Assembly: GCF_019956555.1 (NCBI RefSeq)
Contig: NZ_JAHBDQ010000055.1
Location: forward strand, 162,074-226,073
Source of the DNA: Pseudomonas sp. A-RE-19
GTDB taxonomy: Bacteria > Pseudomonadota > Gammaproteobacteria > Pseudomonadales > Pseudomonadaceae
Length of the DNA: 64,000 nt
Direction of reading: 5' to 3'
Numbering within the stretch: the first letter of the stretch is position 1; each line of letters begins with the position of its first letter. Both the position numbers and the translations under genes were made by a program. Of the stretch, positions 1 through 8,323 are shown piece by piece. Below the pieces are notes generated by a model, which was not told the origin of the DNA, ran no database searches, and was given only the letters and a program-made list of their open reading frames with translations.

Positions 1-638
1 GTGAAGGCTTCGAACAGGTTGGCGGAGAACTCGGCGGTCTGTTTGGTTTGCGCGAGCAGTTCCATCAAGCCGATCAGCGAGGCCACGGATGTGTTCTTGA
101 ACACGTTGAGGAATTCGGAGGTGAGCGGCGGAATGATGATCCGGTAGGCCTGGGGCAGCAGCACGTTCCAGTAGATCTGCGGCAGCTTGAAACCCATGGC
201 GCGGGCGGCGGATTCCTGGCCGCGAGGCAGCGCCTGGATACCGGTGCGCACTTGTTCGCAAACCCGAGCGGTGGTGAACAGGCCCAGGCAGACGACGACG
301 CTCAGGAAAGCCGAAGTGGTCGGGTTAAGGTCCTGTTTGTACCAGTCCTGCAGGTTTTGTGGCAGCAGATCAGGCACCAGGAAGTACCAGATGAACAGCT
401 GCACCAGCAGCGGCACGTTACGGAAGAGTTCGACGTAGCAGGTCGCGATGCCCGATACGAGGCGATTCGGTACGGTGCGCATGACGCCCAGAATCGAGCC
501 CAGTGTCAGGGCGATGACCCAGGCCACGATGGCGATGGCAATGGTCCAGCCCAAACCGGTGATGTACCAGTCGAGATAGGTCTCGCTGCCCACGCCGGTG
601 GACTTGAAGAACACGCCCCAGTCCCAGTTGTAATTCAT
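1..638 (-). CDS. gltJ: glutamate/aspartate ABC transporter permease (partial, runs off left edge)
   Basis: The reading frame is open from an ATG at 638 to the left edge, so only the first 212 codons are visible. It encodes an inner-membrane permease of the HisM/GltJ family that imports acidic amino acids. The start reads MNYNWDWGVFF and is followed by several hydrophobic segments. The cytoplasmic EAA loop (GQESAARAMG, about residues 135-150), which docks the ATPase, is present. The upstream neighbour on the same strand is the matching binding-protein gene, so this is the second gene of a gltIJKL (aatJQMP) operon. Two stem-loops lie in the 194-bp gap between them. The family is clear; the substrate is inferred from the neighbour and promoter. 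Confidence 0.9.
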   Translation of the reverse strand, partial: MNYNWDWGVFFKSTGVGSETYLDWYITGLGWTIAIAIVAWVIALTLGSILGVMRTVPNRLVSGIATCYVELFRNVPLLVQLFIWYFLVPDLLPQNLQDWYKQDLNPTTSAFLSVVVCLGLFTTARVCEQVRTGIQALPRGQESAARAMGFKLPQIYWNVLLPQAYRIIIPPLTSEFLNVFKNTSVASLIGLMELLAQTKQTAEFSANLFEAF

Positions 639-700
639 TAGGGTCTCCCCTCGGATTCGATCGATGTACAAGTACCCGCCAGGGGAAGCTTCGTTCCCGC

Positions 701-719
701 CCTGATCGTGAAGATCAGG
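701..719. other. intercistronic stem-loop between gltI and gltJ
   Basis: A perfect 7-bp inverted repeat (CCTGATC and GATCAGG) with a 5-nt loop lies in the gltI-gltJ gap. Such hairpins commonly protect the 3' end of the binding-protein message, giving more binding protein than permease. That role is inferred. Confidence 0.45.
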
Positions 720-785
720 CACACACGAACGGCTCGACAGCCACCGGTTCGAGTGTTTCCAAAAATGCCAGCAGGGGGTGACAAA

Positions 786-814
786 CTCCTGGAAGGGCCG
801 GGCCCTCTCAGGAG
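786..814 (-). terminator. stem-loop just after gltI (partial terminator or mRNA stabiliser)
   Basis: Arms CTCCTG/CAGGAG and AGGGCC/GGCCCT form an almost continuous 14-bp stem about 20 nt after the gltI stop. There is no T-run on the minus strand, so it is more likely a 3'-protecting or attenuating hairpin than a full terminator. Downstream genes of the operon still need to be expressed. Confidence 0.5.
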
Positions 815-832
815 ATAAGGGTAGTCAGAAAA

Positions 833-1747
833 TCAGGACTTCTTGTCGTCAGCCGCTTTATCGGTCGGATTGGCGATCAGGGCCTTGAGCTCGTTGCTCA
901 TCGGGAAGTTCAGGTTCAGGCCTTTTGGCGGGATCGGCTGCATGAACCATTTTTCGTAGATCTTGTTGATCTCGCCCGACTTGTAGGTGGCGACAATGGC
1001 GTCATCCACAGCCTTCTTGAACGGCTCGTCGCCCTTGCGGACCATGCAGCCGTAGATTTCGTAGGACTGTGGAGTACCGGTTACCACCCAGTCATCCGCC
1101 TTCTTGGCCTTGGCTGCTTCGCCGGCCAGCAGGGCGTCGTCCATCATGAACGCGACGGCACGGCCCGACTCCAGCATCTGGAATGACTCGCCGTGGTCTT
1201 TGGCGGAGATGATGTTCATGCCCATCTGCTTGTCGGCGTTCATCGACTTGAGGATGCGCTCGGACGTGGTGCCGGCGGTGGTCACGACGTTCTTGCCTTT
1301 GAGGTCCGGGAAGTCTTTGTACGGCGAGTCTTTCTTGGTCAGCAGCTTGGTGCCGATTTCGAAGATGCCGACGGAGAAGTCAACTTGCTGCTGACGCTCG
1401 ACGTTGTTGGTGGTGGAACCGCATTCGACGTCCACGGTGCCGTTCTGCACCAGCGGGATACGGGTTTGCGAGGTCACCAGGTTGTATTTGACCTGGAGGT
1501 TGGGCATGTCCAGGTCTTTCTTGATGGCTTCGACGATTTTCAGCTGGATATCGTGGGCGTAGCCAACCGGTTTGCCGGAAGCGTCCGCGATGTAGGAAAA
1601 CGGAATGGAAGCGTCACGATGCCCGAGGGTGATGGTGCCGGACTCTTTGATCTTCTTCAGTGTGCCGGTGAGTTCGGCGGCGAAAACTGGAGTGCTAATC
1701 AGAGCGGCAGCAATGGCTGCGCCCAGGATATGGGGAACGATGCGCAT
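833..1747 (-). CDS. gltI: glutamate/aspartate periplasmic binding protein
   Basis: A 304-aa solute-binding protein of the GltI/AatJ type, which captures glutamate and aspartate in the periplasm and delivers them to the GltJK permease. Residues 1-23 (MRIVPHILGAAIAAALISTP, then VFA) are a typical signal peptide cut before AELTG. The mature part has the family-3 binding fold, including GTITLGHRDASIPFSY. I chose the ATG at 1747 because GAGGAAAG sits about 6 nt upstream and the signal peptide begins there; the frame stays open further upstream, but that would add a hydrophilic leader. A sigma-54 promoter and two AauR-like sites precede it. Called aatJ or aauJ in some pseudomonads. Confidence 0.9.
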   Translation of the reverse strand: MRIVPHILGAAIAAALISTPVFAAELTGTLKKIKESGTITLGHRDASIPFSYIADASGKPVGYAHDIQLKIVEAIKKDLDMPNLQVKYNLVTSQTRIPLVQNGTVDVECGSTTNNVERQQQVDFSVGIFEIGTKLLTKKDSPYKDFPDLKGKNVVTTAGTTSERILKSMNADKQMGMNIISAKDHGESFQMLESGRAVAFMMDDALLAGEAAKAKKADDWVVTGTPQSYEIYGCMVRKGDEPFKKAVDDAIVATYKSGEINKIYEKWFMQPIPPKGLNLNFPMSNELKALIANPTDKAADDKKS

Positions 1748-1863
1748 CAAACTTTCCTCGACATTGTTTTTTTTATGGAGCCAGTTCATCGGCCTTTTTC
1801 AGCTTCGAATGCCTGATGGCTCCTGAGGTGTTGGCACAAACAGGCATTCGTCCAAGAGATTAG

Positions 1864-1879
1864 AGCATGACTCGTGCCA
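1864..1879 (-). promoter_or_regulatory. sigma-54 promoter of gltI
   Basis: Read on the minus strand the sequence is TGGCACGAGTCATGCT. This matches the -24/-12 consensus TGGCACGNNNNTTGCW at all but one position, with correct GG/GC spacing. Transcription would start near 1853, about 105 nt before gltI. Acidic amino-acid uptake operons in pseudomonads are known to be RpoN-dependent. Confidence 0.75.
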
Positions 1880-1955
1880 GGCCAGGCATAGTTGGTCAAG
1901 TTATTGATTTATAAAGGTATTAAATATTTATGGCGCATTTTTTCAAGATCAGTAA

Positions 1956-2000
1956 TCCGGTTATCCGAATCGACCGACAAGTCGCGTTCGGAAAACCGAA
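1956..2000. promoter_or_regulatory. two AauR-type enhancer sites (TTCGG-N4-CCGAA)
   Basis: Positions 1987-2000 are a perfect TTCGG-AAAA-CCGAA palindrome. Positions 1956-1969 are a second copy with one mismatch, read on the minus strand. Their centres are 31 bp apart (three helical turns), and they lie about 80-135 bp upstream of the sigma-54 promoter. The pattern is the inverted repeat reported, as I recall it, for the AauR response regulator of P. putida acidic amino-acid uptake. Confidence 0.65.
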
Positions 2001-2022
2001 TGCAATCCTGGGTTTACCTCAT

Positions 2023-2119
2023 CCCTTGTGGGAGCGAGCCTGCTCGCGATAGCAGTGTGTCAGCCACGTCGATGTTGAATTGAATGGCCTCATCGCGAGC
2101 AGGCTCGCTCCCACAAGGG
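2023..2119. repeat. REP pair (REPIN), GTGGGAGCGAGCCTGCTCGCGAT type
   Basis: Two 28-bp REP copies in inverted orientation (2023-2050 and 2092-2119) are separated by about 41 bp. They lie between the convergent side of glpD and the gltI control region. The same type recurs at 3929-3992 and 59598-59690. Confidence 0.85.
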
Positions 2120-2137
2120 ATATGCGGTGTCTGGGAT

Positions 2138-2170
2138 GAAAAAAGCCCCTGAATCGTGAGATTCAGGGGC
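2138..2170 (-). terminator. intrinsic terminator of glpD
   Basis: An 11-bp perfect stem (GCCCCTGAATC/GATTCAGGGGC) with loop GTGA is followed on the minus strand by a T-run. It begins about 22 nt after the glpD stop. Confidence 0.85.
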
Positions 2171-2192
2171 TTCGTTTTAACCGGATTCCCGA

Positions 2193-3731
2193 TCAGGCCG
2201 CTTCGATCTTGCTGCGGTTCTGTTCGACCTTGTTCAGGTAATCCTTGAGCTTTTCCTGTTCCGCCGAGGTGGTGAACAACCCAAGCTTGCTGCGGCGCCA
2301 CAGAATGTCGTGGGCGGTGGTCGCCCATTCTTCGCTGCACAGGTAATCGACTTCCCGGGTGTAGAGGCCGCCACCGATGTGTTCGCCCAGGTCACTGAGG
2401 CTTTCCACACCTTCGAGCATGCGCCAGGTGCGGCTGCCGTAAGTGGTGGCCCAACGACGGGCGATCTCGGTGGGTACCCAGTCGAACTTGTCGCGGATCC
2501 GCGCGCTCAGTGCCTGTGGCGTGGTCATGTCTTCGCCGCCGGGCAGGGGGGCGCTGGCAGTCCAGCTTGGCTTGACGTGCGTGAAGTACGGGGCCAGTTG
2601 CGCCAGCGCCGACTCGGCCAGTTTGCGGTAAGTCGTCAGTTTGCCGCCGAACACTGACAACAGCGGTGCCTCTTCGCCATTGCCCGACAACGCCAGGGTG
2701 TAGTCGCGGGTGACGGCCGACGGGTTGTCGGATTCGTCGTTGCACAACGGACGAACACCGGAATAGCTGTGCAGGATGTCGTCGCGGCTGATTTGCTTCT
2801 TGAAGTGGGCGTTGACCACTTTGAGCAGGTAATCGGTTTCGCCCTCGGTGATCGCAACTTTCGCCGGGTCGCCGGTGTATTCGCGGTCGGTGGTGCCGAT
2901 CAGGGTGAAGTGGTTCAGATACGGAATAGTGAAGACGATGCGCTGATCTTCGTTTTGCAGAATGTGCGCATGTTCGCCTTCATACAGTTTCGGCACGATC
3001 AAATGGCTGCCCTGAATCAGGCGGATGCCATACGGCGATTCCATCTTCAGGTCGTCACGAATGAACTTGGCGACCCATGGGCCGGCAGCGTTGACCAGTG
3101 CCTTGGCGCGGATCGAAAACAGGCTGCCATCGGCGCGTTCCAGGTGCAGGTGCCACAGGCCTTTGGTGCGACGGGCGTTGACGCAACGGGTCTGGGTGTG
3201 GACATGGGCACCGTTCTCGCGGGCGGCCATGGCGTTGAGCACGACCAGGCGCGCGTCATCGACCCAGCAATCGGAGTATTCAAAGCCTTTGGTGATTTCG
3301 CTTTTCAGCGGGCTGTCCGGGCCGAACTTCAGGCTTTTCGAGCCTTCGAGTTTTTCCCGTTTGCCGAGATGGTCATAAAGGAACAGACCGGCGCGGATCA
3401 TCCAGGCCGGACGCAGGTGCGGGCGGTGCGGCAGCACGAAGCGCATCTGTTTGACGATGTGCGGCGCCTTGGCCAGCAGCACTTCGCGCTCGGCAAGGGC
3501 TTCGCGCACCAGGCGAAATTCGTAATGTTCAAGGTAGCGCAGGCCACCGTGGATCAGTTTGCTGCTGGCCGACGAGGTGTGGCTGGCCAGATCATCCTTT
3601 TCGCAAAGGAACACCGAAAGGCCGCGACCGGCGGCATCCGCTGCGATCCCCACGCCATTGATTCCACCACCGATGACGGCGATATCGTAAACCTCGGCGA
3701 GAGGGGGCGTAGGCAAGGTAGAAGTGGGCAT
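2193..3731 (-). CDS. glpD: aerobic glycerol-3-phosphate dehydrogenase
   Basis: A 512-aa flavoprotein that oxidises sn-glycerol-3-phosphate to dihydroxyacetone phosphate at the inner membrane and passes electrons to ubiquinone. The N-terminal FAD-binding Rossmann motif GGGINGVG is at residues 21-28. The DAO-type fold continues with conserved blocks such as LIHGGLRYLEHYEFRLV and TTDREYTGDP. Length is normal for GlpD. It stands alone as the last gene of the glp region, with its own upstream control region and terminator. A palindromic GAACATTAATGTTC 41 bp before the start is a likely GlpR operator. Confidence 0.95.
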   Translation of the reverse strand: MPTSTLPTPPLAEVYDIAVIGGGINGVGIAADAAGRGLSVFLCEKDDLASHTSSASSKLIHGGLRYLEHYEFRLVREALAEREVLLAKAPHIVKQMRFVLPHRPHLRPAWMIRAGLFLYDHLGKREKLEGSKSLKFGPDSPLKSEITKGFEYSDCWVDDARLVVLNAMAARENGAHVHTQTRCVNARRTKGLWHLHLERADGSLFSIRAKALVNAAGPWVAKFIRDDLKMESPYGIRLIQGSHLIVPKLYEGEHAHILQNEDQRIVFTIPYLNHFTLIGTTDREYTGDPAKVAITEGETDYLLKVVNAHFKKQISRDDILHSYSGVRPLCNDESDNPSAVTRDYTLALSGNGEEAPLLSVFGGKLTTYRKLAESALAQLAPYFTHVKPSWTASAPLPGGEDMTTPQALSARIRDKFDWVPTEIARRWATTYGSRTWRMLEGVESLSDLGEHIGGGLYTREVDYLCSEEWATTAHDILWRRSKLGLFTTSAEQEKLKDYLNKVEQNRSKIEAA

Positions 3732-3771
3732 CGGCTGGCCTCGGTTTTTTTGAATTTCTATATTTGAATTC

Positions 3772-3785
3772 GAACATTAATGTTC
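3772..3785. promoter_or_regulatory. putative GlpR operator upstream of glpD
   Basis: A perfect 14-bp palindrome (GAACATTAATGTTC), preceded by TTC and followed by TTTGCGAA, lies 41-54 bp before glpD. A related ACGAACATTT occurs near 3874. Position and the GlpR gene next door support a repressor site; the exact Pseudomonas GlpR consensus was not checked. Confidence 0.45.
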
Positions 3786-3928
3786 ATTTGCGAAAATATT
3801 AGCCCATAAAGGCGCCCACAGCCAGTCAACTTCGATTGAAAATACTGATCGAAGGGCGGCTAAAGGAAAATTTACGAACATTTAGATGCGCGTAAGGGCG
3901 CGAAAGAAGAGGTGCGGCAGGGATTGCT

Positions 3929-3992
3929 ATCGCGAGCAGGCTCGCTCCCACAAGGGTTGCGCTGAACCTGTGGGAGCGAGCCTGCTCGCGAT
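3929..3992. repeat. REP pair, GTGGGAGCGAGCCTGCTCGCGAT type
   Basis: Inverted 23-bp copies at 3929-3951 and 3970-3992 with an 18-bp centre lie just downstream of glpR. The rest of the 295-bp glpD-glpR gap holds the glpD control region; no gene is seen. Confidence 0.85.
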
Positions 3993-4026
3993 GGCGTCCG
4001 GACAGACAACTAAGATGTGAGGGGGG

Positions 4027-4782
4027 TTAAACGACTTCCAGCCGAATCTTGTGCTGGCTCAACAACTGCGCCAAGGCCGGCGAAGGCTGCTGATCGGTGA
4101 CCAGGCAATCGATCAGGCTGATCGGTCCCAGGCGAATCATGGCGTTGCGCCCGAATTTGCTGGAGTCCGCCGCGAGGATGACCTGTCGGGCATTGGCGAT
4201 GATCGCTTGGGACACCCGTACTTCCTGGTAATCGAAGTCGAGCAGGCTACCGTCTTCATCAATGCCGCTGATGCCGACCAGTGCGAAGTCGACCTTGAAC
4301 TGGTTAATGAAGTCGACGCTGGCCTGACCCACTACGCCGCCGTCACGCCGCACGTTGCCGCCCGTCAGCAGCACGTCGAAGTCGTCCTTGGCGCTGAGCA
4401 TCGAGGCCACATGCAGGTTGTTGGTGATGATCTTCAGGTGGTTGTGGTTGAGCAACGCCCGGGCAATGGATTCGGTGGTGGTGCCGATATTGATGAACAG
4501 CGAGGCGTGATCGGGAATCTGAGCGGCAATGGCTTCGCCGATACGCTGCTTTTCATCGCGCATCTGATCGGCGCGCATGGCGTAGGCGGTGTTTTCGACG
4601 CTGGAATCATAGGCCGCGCCGCCGTGGTAGCGACGCAGCAGATTGACTTCCGCCAGTTGATTGATATCACGGCGGATGGTTTGCGGTGTAACGACGAACA
4701 GCTGAGCCATTTCCTCGATGCTGACATAGCCGCGTTCGCGGACCAGTTCGAGGATTTGCTGCTGACGGGGAGGCAGATTCAT
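4027..4782 (-). CDS. glpR: glycerol-3-phosphate regulon repressor
   Basis: A 251-aa DeoR-family repressor that responds to glycerol-3-phosphate. Residues 5-45 form the winged HTH (RQQQILELVRERGYVSIEEM, then TIRRDI), followed by the DeoR-type sugar-phosphate sensing domain. The ATG at 4782 is chosen because AGGAAG sits 5 nt upstream and the protein then begins MNLPPRQQQ, directly before the HTH. It lies between glpK (94 bp upstream) and glpD on the same strand, the usual Pseudomonas order, and should control glpFK and glpD. Confidence 0.92.
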   Translation of the reverse strand: MNLPPRQQQILELVRERGYVSIEEMAQLFVVTPQTIRRDINQLAEVNLLRRYHGGAAYDSSVENTAYAMRADQMRDEKQRIGEAIAAQIPDHASLFINIGTTTESIARALLNHNHLKIITNNLHVASMLSAKDDFDVLLTGGNVRRDGGVVGQASVDFINQFKVDFALVGISGIDEDGSLLDFDYQEVRVSQAIIANARQVILAADSSKFGRNAMIRLGPISLIDCLVTDQQPSPALAQLLSQHKIRLEVV

Positions 4783-4876
4783 GGGGCTTCCTTTGGCTGC
4801 CGTGCAAAATTTGCCCATGATGCCGCACGAATCCACTCCCTGCCAGTTACATACCGATACGAGTTCTCAGCCTGGC

Positions 4877-6382
4877 TTATTCAGCGCCCTCGTGCGGTTC
4901 CCAATCGCGGGTGCGGCTGACGGCTTTTTTCCAGCCGGCATAGAGTCTTTCCTTCGCGGTTTCGTCCAGCGTTGGTTCGAACTCGCGCTCGATTACCGCT
5001 TTGCCGCGTAGCTCGTCCAGGCTGCCCCAGAAGCCGCACGCCAAACCTGCCAGGTACGCTGCGCCCAGCGCGGTGGTTTCGCGCATTTGCGGACGCTCGA
5101 CCTGAGTGCCGAGGATGTCGGCCTGGAACTGCATCAGGAAGTTGTTCGCGACTGCACCGCCGTCGACGCGCAGGGATTTGAGGCGTTCGCCGGAATCCTG
5201 CTGCATGGCGTCCAGAACGTCGCGGGTCTGGTAGGCAATCGACTCCAGCGCGGCACGAATAATGTGATCCACGCGTACGCCGCGAGTCAGGCCGAACAGC
5301 GCGCCACGGGCATACGGGTCCCAGTACGGAGCACCCAGACCGGTGAAGGCCGGCACCAGGTACACGCCGTTGCTGTCCTTGACCTTGTTGGCGAAGTATT
5401 CGGTGTCGTGGGCGTCGTTGATGATTTTCAACTCGTCACGCAGCCACTGCACGGTGGAGCCACCGTTGAACACCGCGCCTTCCAGGGCGTAGGCCACTTC
5501 GCCGCGCGGGCCGCAAGCGATAGTAGTGAGCATGCCGTGCTTGGATTTCACTGCTTTGTCGCCGGTGTTCATCAGCAGGAAGCAACCGGTGCCGTAAGTG
5601 TTTTTCGCCTGGCCTGGCTCGACGCACATTTGGCCGAAGAGGGCGGCTTGCTGGTCACCGGCGATACCGCCAATGGCGATGCCGCTTTTGGTGTGGCCGT
5701 AGATTTCGGACGAAGACTTAACTTCTGGCAGCATCTCGCGCGGGATGTCGAGAACTTCCAGCATCTTCGCGTCCCACTCCAGCGTGTGGATGTTGAAGAG
5801 CATGGTGCGCGAGGCGTTGGTGTAGTCGGTGACGTGCACCTTGCCGCCGGTAAATTTCCAGATCAGCCAGCTGTCGACGGTGCCGAACAGCAGTTCACCC
5901 TTGCGCGCACGCTCGCGGCTGCCTTCGACGTTGTCGAGGATCCACTTGAGTTTGGTGCCGGAGAAGTACGGGTCGGTGACCAGGCCGGTGGTGTCGCTGA
6001 TGTATTGTTCGTGGCCATCGCGCTTGAGCTGCTGGCAGATTTCGGTGCTGCGGCGGCACTGCCAGACGATCGCGTTGTAGATCGGGCGGCCGGTGGTCTT
6101 GTCCCAGACCACGGTGGTTTCGCGCTGGTTAGTGATGCCGATGGCCGCGACCTGATCGTGATGCAGGCCGGCTTGCGCCAGGGCCTCGACCATCACGGCG
6201 CTTTGGGTGGCGAAGATTTCCATCGGGTCATGTTCGACCCAGCCGGCTTGCGGGTAATGCTGCGCGAATTCGCGCTGGGCGGTGCAGACCACGTTCGCAT
6301 CACGATCGAAGATGATCGCGCGGGAGCTGGTCGTACCCTGATCGAGGGCAATGATGTAGTTCTTATTCTGAATGTCGGTCAT
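4877..6382 (-). CDS. glpK: glycerol kinase
   Basis: A 501-aa FGGY-family kinase that converts glycerol and ATP to glycerol-3-phosphate and so traps glycerol in the cell. The N-terminal phosphate-binding motif ALDQGTTSSRAIIFD, the FGTVDSWLIWKFTGG block and the C-terminal LKSLRVDGGAVANNFLMQFQ block are all present. Length is normal. AAGG lies 8 nt before the ATG. It follows glpF by 76 bp, with a hairpin between them. Confidence 0.96.
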   Translation of the reverse strand: MTDIQNKNYIIALDQGTTSSRAIIFDRDANVVCTAQREFAQHYPQAGWVEHDPMEIFATQSAVMVEALAQAGLHHDQVAAIGITNQRETTVVWDKTTGRPIYNAIVWQCRRSTEICQQLKRDGHEQYISDTTGLVTDPYFSGTKLKWILDNVEGSRERARKGELLFGTVDSWLIWKFTGGKVHVTDYTNASRTMLFNIHTLEWDAKMLEVLDIPREMLPEVKSSSEIYGHTKSGIAIGGIAGDQQAALFGQMCVEPGQAKNTYGTGCFLLMNTGDKAVKSKHGMLTTIACGPRGEVAYALEGAVFNGGSTVQWLRDELKIINDAHDTEYFANKVKDSNGVYLVPAFTGLGAPYWDPYARGALFGLTRGVRVDHIIRAALESIAYQTRDVLDAMQQDSGERLKSLRVDGGAVANNFLMQFQADILGTQVERPQMRETTALGAAYLAGLACGFWGSLDELRGKAVIEREFEPTLDETAKERLYAGWKKAVSRTRDWEPHEGAE

Positions 6383-6418
6383 GTCGATTGCCTTGGACGA
6401 AATAAGGAAGTGAGGTCA

Positions 6419-6451
6419 GGCGCGCGATCTTATTGGGCAGGATCACGCGCC
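6419..6451 (-). other. intercistronic hairpin between glpF and glpK
   Basis: GGCGCG/CGCGCC plus an inner GATC/GATC form a 10-bp stem with one mismatch and an 11-nt loop in the 76-bp glpF-glpK gap. There is no T-run. It may stabilise the glpF message or reduce read-through to glpK. Confidence 0.4.
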
Positions 6452-6458
6452 AACGGTT

Positions 6459-7310
6459 TCAAGACGTTCTGGGTTTGCCGTCAATGGCCGGTGTTGCGTC
6501 CCTTGTAGCAGGTATGGCGCCGGGCAGATGGCGGGCGATCAACCCGCGATAAGCTGCAGCGCCGAGGCAGGCACCGACGATCGGTGCAAAAATCGGGATC
6601 AGGAAGTACGGGATATCGCGCCCGCCAGTGAAGGAAATTTCACCCCAGCCCGCGAAGAAAGTCATTAGCTTAGGACCGAAGTCGCGGGCCGGGTTCATCG
6701 CGAAACCGGTCAGCGGGCCCATCGAGCTGCCAATCACAGCAATCAGCAGGCCGATCAGCAGCGGTGCCAGTGGTCCCTTGGGCAGGCCGTTGTTGTCGTC
6801 GGTCAGCGACATGATCACGCCCATCAGGATGGCGGTGATGATCACTTCAACCAAAAACGCCTGGGCCGTGGACAGGGCAGGGTTCGGGAAGGTGGAGAAC
6901 ACCGAAGCCAATTCAAGGCTGGCTTGGGTGCCACGAACCATATGGTGAGTTTGTTCGAAATCGAAGAATAGGTTGCTGTACAGCGTGTAAACCAACAAGG
7001 CGCCGCAGAAGGCGCCAGCCACCTGGGAGAAGATATAAAAGGGCAGTTTACGTTTTTCGAAGTCAGCGAAAATGCTCAGCGCGATACTCACGGCAGGATT
7101 GAGGTGCGCGCCGGAAACTCCGGCAGTGAGGTAGATCGCCATGCTGACGCCAACCCCCCAGATGATGCTGATTTCCCACAAACCGAAGCTGGCACCCGCC
7201 ACCTTGAGCGCGGCAACGCAGCCGGTACCAAAAAAGATCAGCAGTGCAGTACCCAGAAATTCGGCCATGCATTGGCTTGAGAGCGACGGTTGTTGTAAAG
7301 CAGTTGTCAT
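6459..7310 (-). CDS. glpF: glycerol uptake facilitator (aquaglyceroporin)
   Basis: A 283-aa MIP-family inner-membrane channel for glycerol diffusion. Both half-helix motifs are present: NPA at 71-73 (GAHLNPAVSIA) and NPARD at 206-210 (GFAMNPARDFG). The Asp after NPAR is the glycerol-channel hallmark that separates these proteins from water-only aquaporins. Six hydrophobic segments are visible. The ATG at 7310 has GAGG about 6 nt upstream; an upstream in-frame extension would add a Lys/Thr-rich leader and is not preferred. It is the first gene of glpFK. Confidence 0.94.
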   Translation of the reverse strand: MTTALQQPSLSSQCMAEFLGTALLIFFGTGCVAALKVAGASFGLWEISIIWGVGVSMAIYLTAGVSGAHLNPAVSIALSIFADFEKRKLPFYIFSQVAGAFCGALLVYTLYSNLFFDFEQTHHMVRGTQASLELASVFSTFPNPALSTAQAFLVEVIITAILMGVIMSLTDDNNGLPKGPLAPLLIGLLIAVIGSSMGPLTGFAMNPARDFGPKLMTFFAGWGEISFTGGRDIPYFLIPIFAPIVGACLGAAAYRGLIARHLPGAIPATRDATPAIDGKPRTS

Positions 7311-7679
7311 TGAAAACCTCTTTTTTGTTGTTGTCTGGCGCTTTTTCATCAAGGTCAAAGCGCGATTTTCACCGAGGCAGGATCCCCATCCTGTGCTCGG
7401 CTTACTGCTGGGTGCTGCAGTGAAACATTCGTACAGTATTCAGATTCGAAAAAATATAGACAAGAATGACTGCTGTCAAAGGTCGAAAGTGAACTATCGG
7501 TCACATTTCAACTATTAGTCACATGAATGATCCTATCGTTCACGCGGCAGGCAGAACGTAGACGAACGGCAGAAGATCTGACCAATCCCTTGAAATAGCG
7601 GCGCAATAGAGCCTTTTATCGATCAATGACCTAGAATCCTGCGCAGTGTTTTTCTTCTGTCGCCAAGCCTGGAGCTGCC
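7311..7679. promoter_or_regulatory. divergent control region glpF / ybaK
   Basis: This 369-bp gap is AT-richer than its neighbours and carries no gene. It holds three near-copies of CTATCGGTCAC on the plus strand at 7494-7504, 7512-7522 (CTATTAGTCAC) and 7533-7543 (CTATCGTTCAC). GlpR operators for glpF are expected here (for example around CATTCGTACAG near 7425), but I cannot place them with certainty. Confidence 0.4.
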
Positions 7680-8150
7680 ATGACCCCCGCATTGGATTTG
7701 TTGAAAAAAGTTCGTGCCGAACATCGCGTGCACAGTTACGAACATGATCCGAAGGCAGCATCCTATGGCCTGGAGGCCGCGGAAAAACTGGGGTTGGCAC
7801 CGGCGCAGGTGTTCAAGACGTTGCTGGCGGCCAGTGAGAAGGGGGAATTGTTGGTGGCGGTGGTGCCGGTCGTCGGAAGTCTGGACTTGAAGGCACTGGC
7901 GCATGCCGCTGGCGTGAAAAAAGTCGAAATGGCTGATCCCGCGGCCGCGCAACGGTCGACGGGGTATCTGTTAGGGGGTATCAGCCCGCTGGGGCAGAAG
8001 AAGCGCTTGCGCACTTTTATCGATAATTCAGCTCAACCTTTTTCCAGCATCTTCGTCAGCGCTGGACGGCGTGGTCTGGAAGTTGAACTGGCGCCCGCAG
8101 TGCTGGCCGAGCACACCCAGGCGAAGTTCGCCGATATCGGGCGCGCCTGA
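7680..8150 (+). CDS. ybaK: Cys-tRNA(Pro)/Cys-tRNA(Cys) deacylase, YbaK family
   Basis: A 156-aa single-domain trans-editing protein of the YbaK/EbsC family, which hydrolyses Cys-tRNA(Pro) made in error by prolyl-tRNA synthetase. The sequence starts MTPALDLLKKVRAEHRVHSY and contains the family block AEKLGLAPAQVFKTLLA, with the conserved Lys. Length fits the family. CTGGAG precedes the ATG. It is a stand-alone gene, followed by a REP pair. Confidence 0.9.
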   Translation: MTPALDLLKKVRAEHRVHSYEHDPKAASYGLEAAEKLGLAPAQVFKTLLAASEKGELLVAVVPVVGSLDLKALAHAAGVKKVEMADPAAAQRSTGYLLGGISPLGQKKRLRTFIDNSAQPFSSIFVSAGRRGLEVELAPAVLAEHTQAKFADIGRA

Positions 8151-8219
8151 GCGCTATAGGGTGGGAATTGGGGAGGCGACGCTGGTTGCGAGCGGCAGAA
8201 TATTGCTCGGCTGATTTCT

Positions 8220-8311
8220 TGTAGGAGCGAGGTTTGCCCGCGAAGGCGTAGTGTCAGTCGACATCATCATTGACTGGCATGACGCTTTCGCGGGCAAGCC
8301 TCGCTCCTACA
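8220..8311. repeat. REP pair, GTAGGAGCGAGGCTTGCCCGCGAA type
   Basis: Inverted copies at 8220-8244 and 8283-8311 lie between convergent ybaK and the ABC ATPase gene. One base differs from the consensus in the left copy (GGTTTG for GGCTTG). The same family occurs at 34849-34915 and 53614-53638. Confidence 0.85.
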
Positions 8312-8323
8312 CAGATTCTGGTG

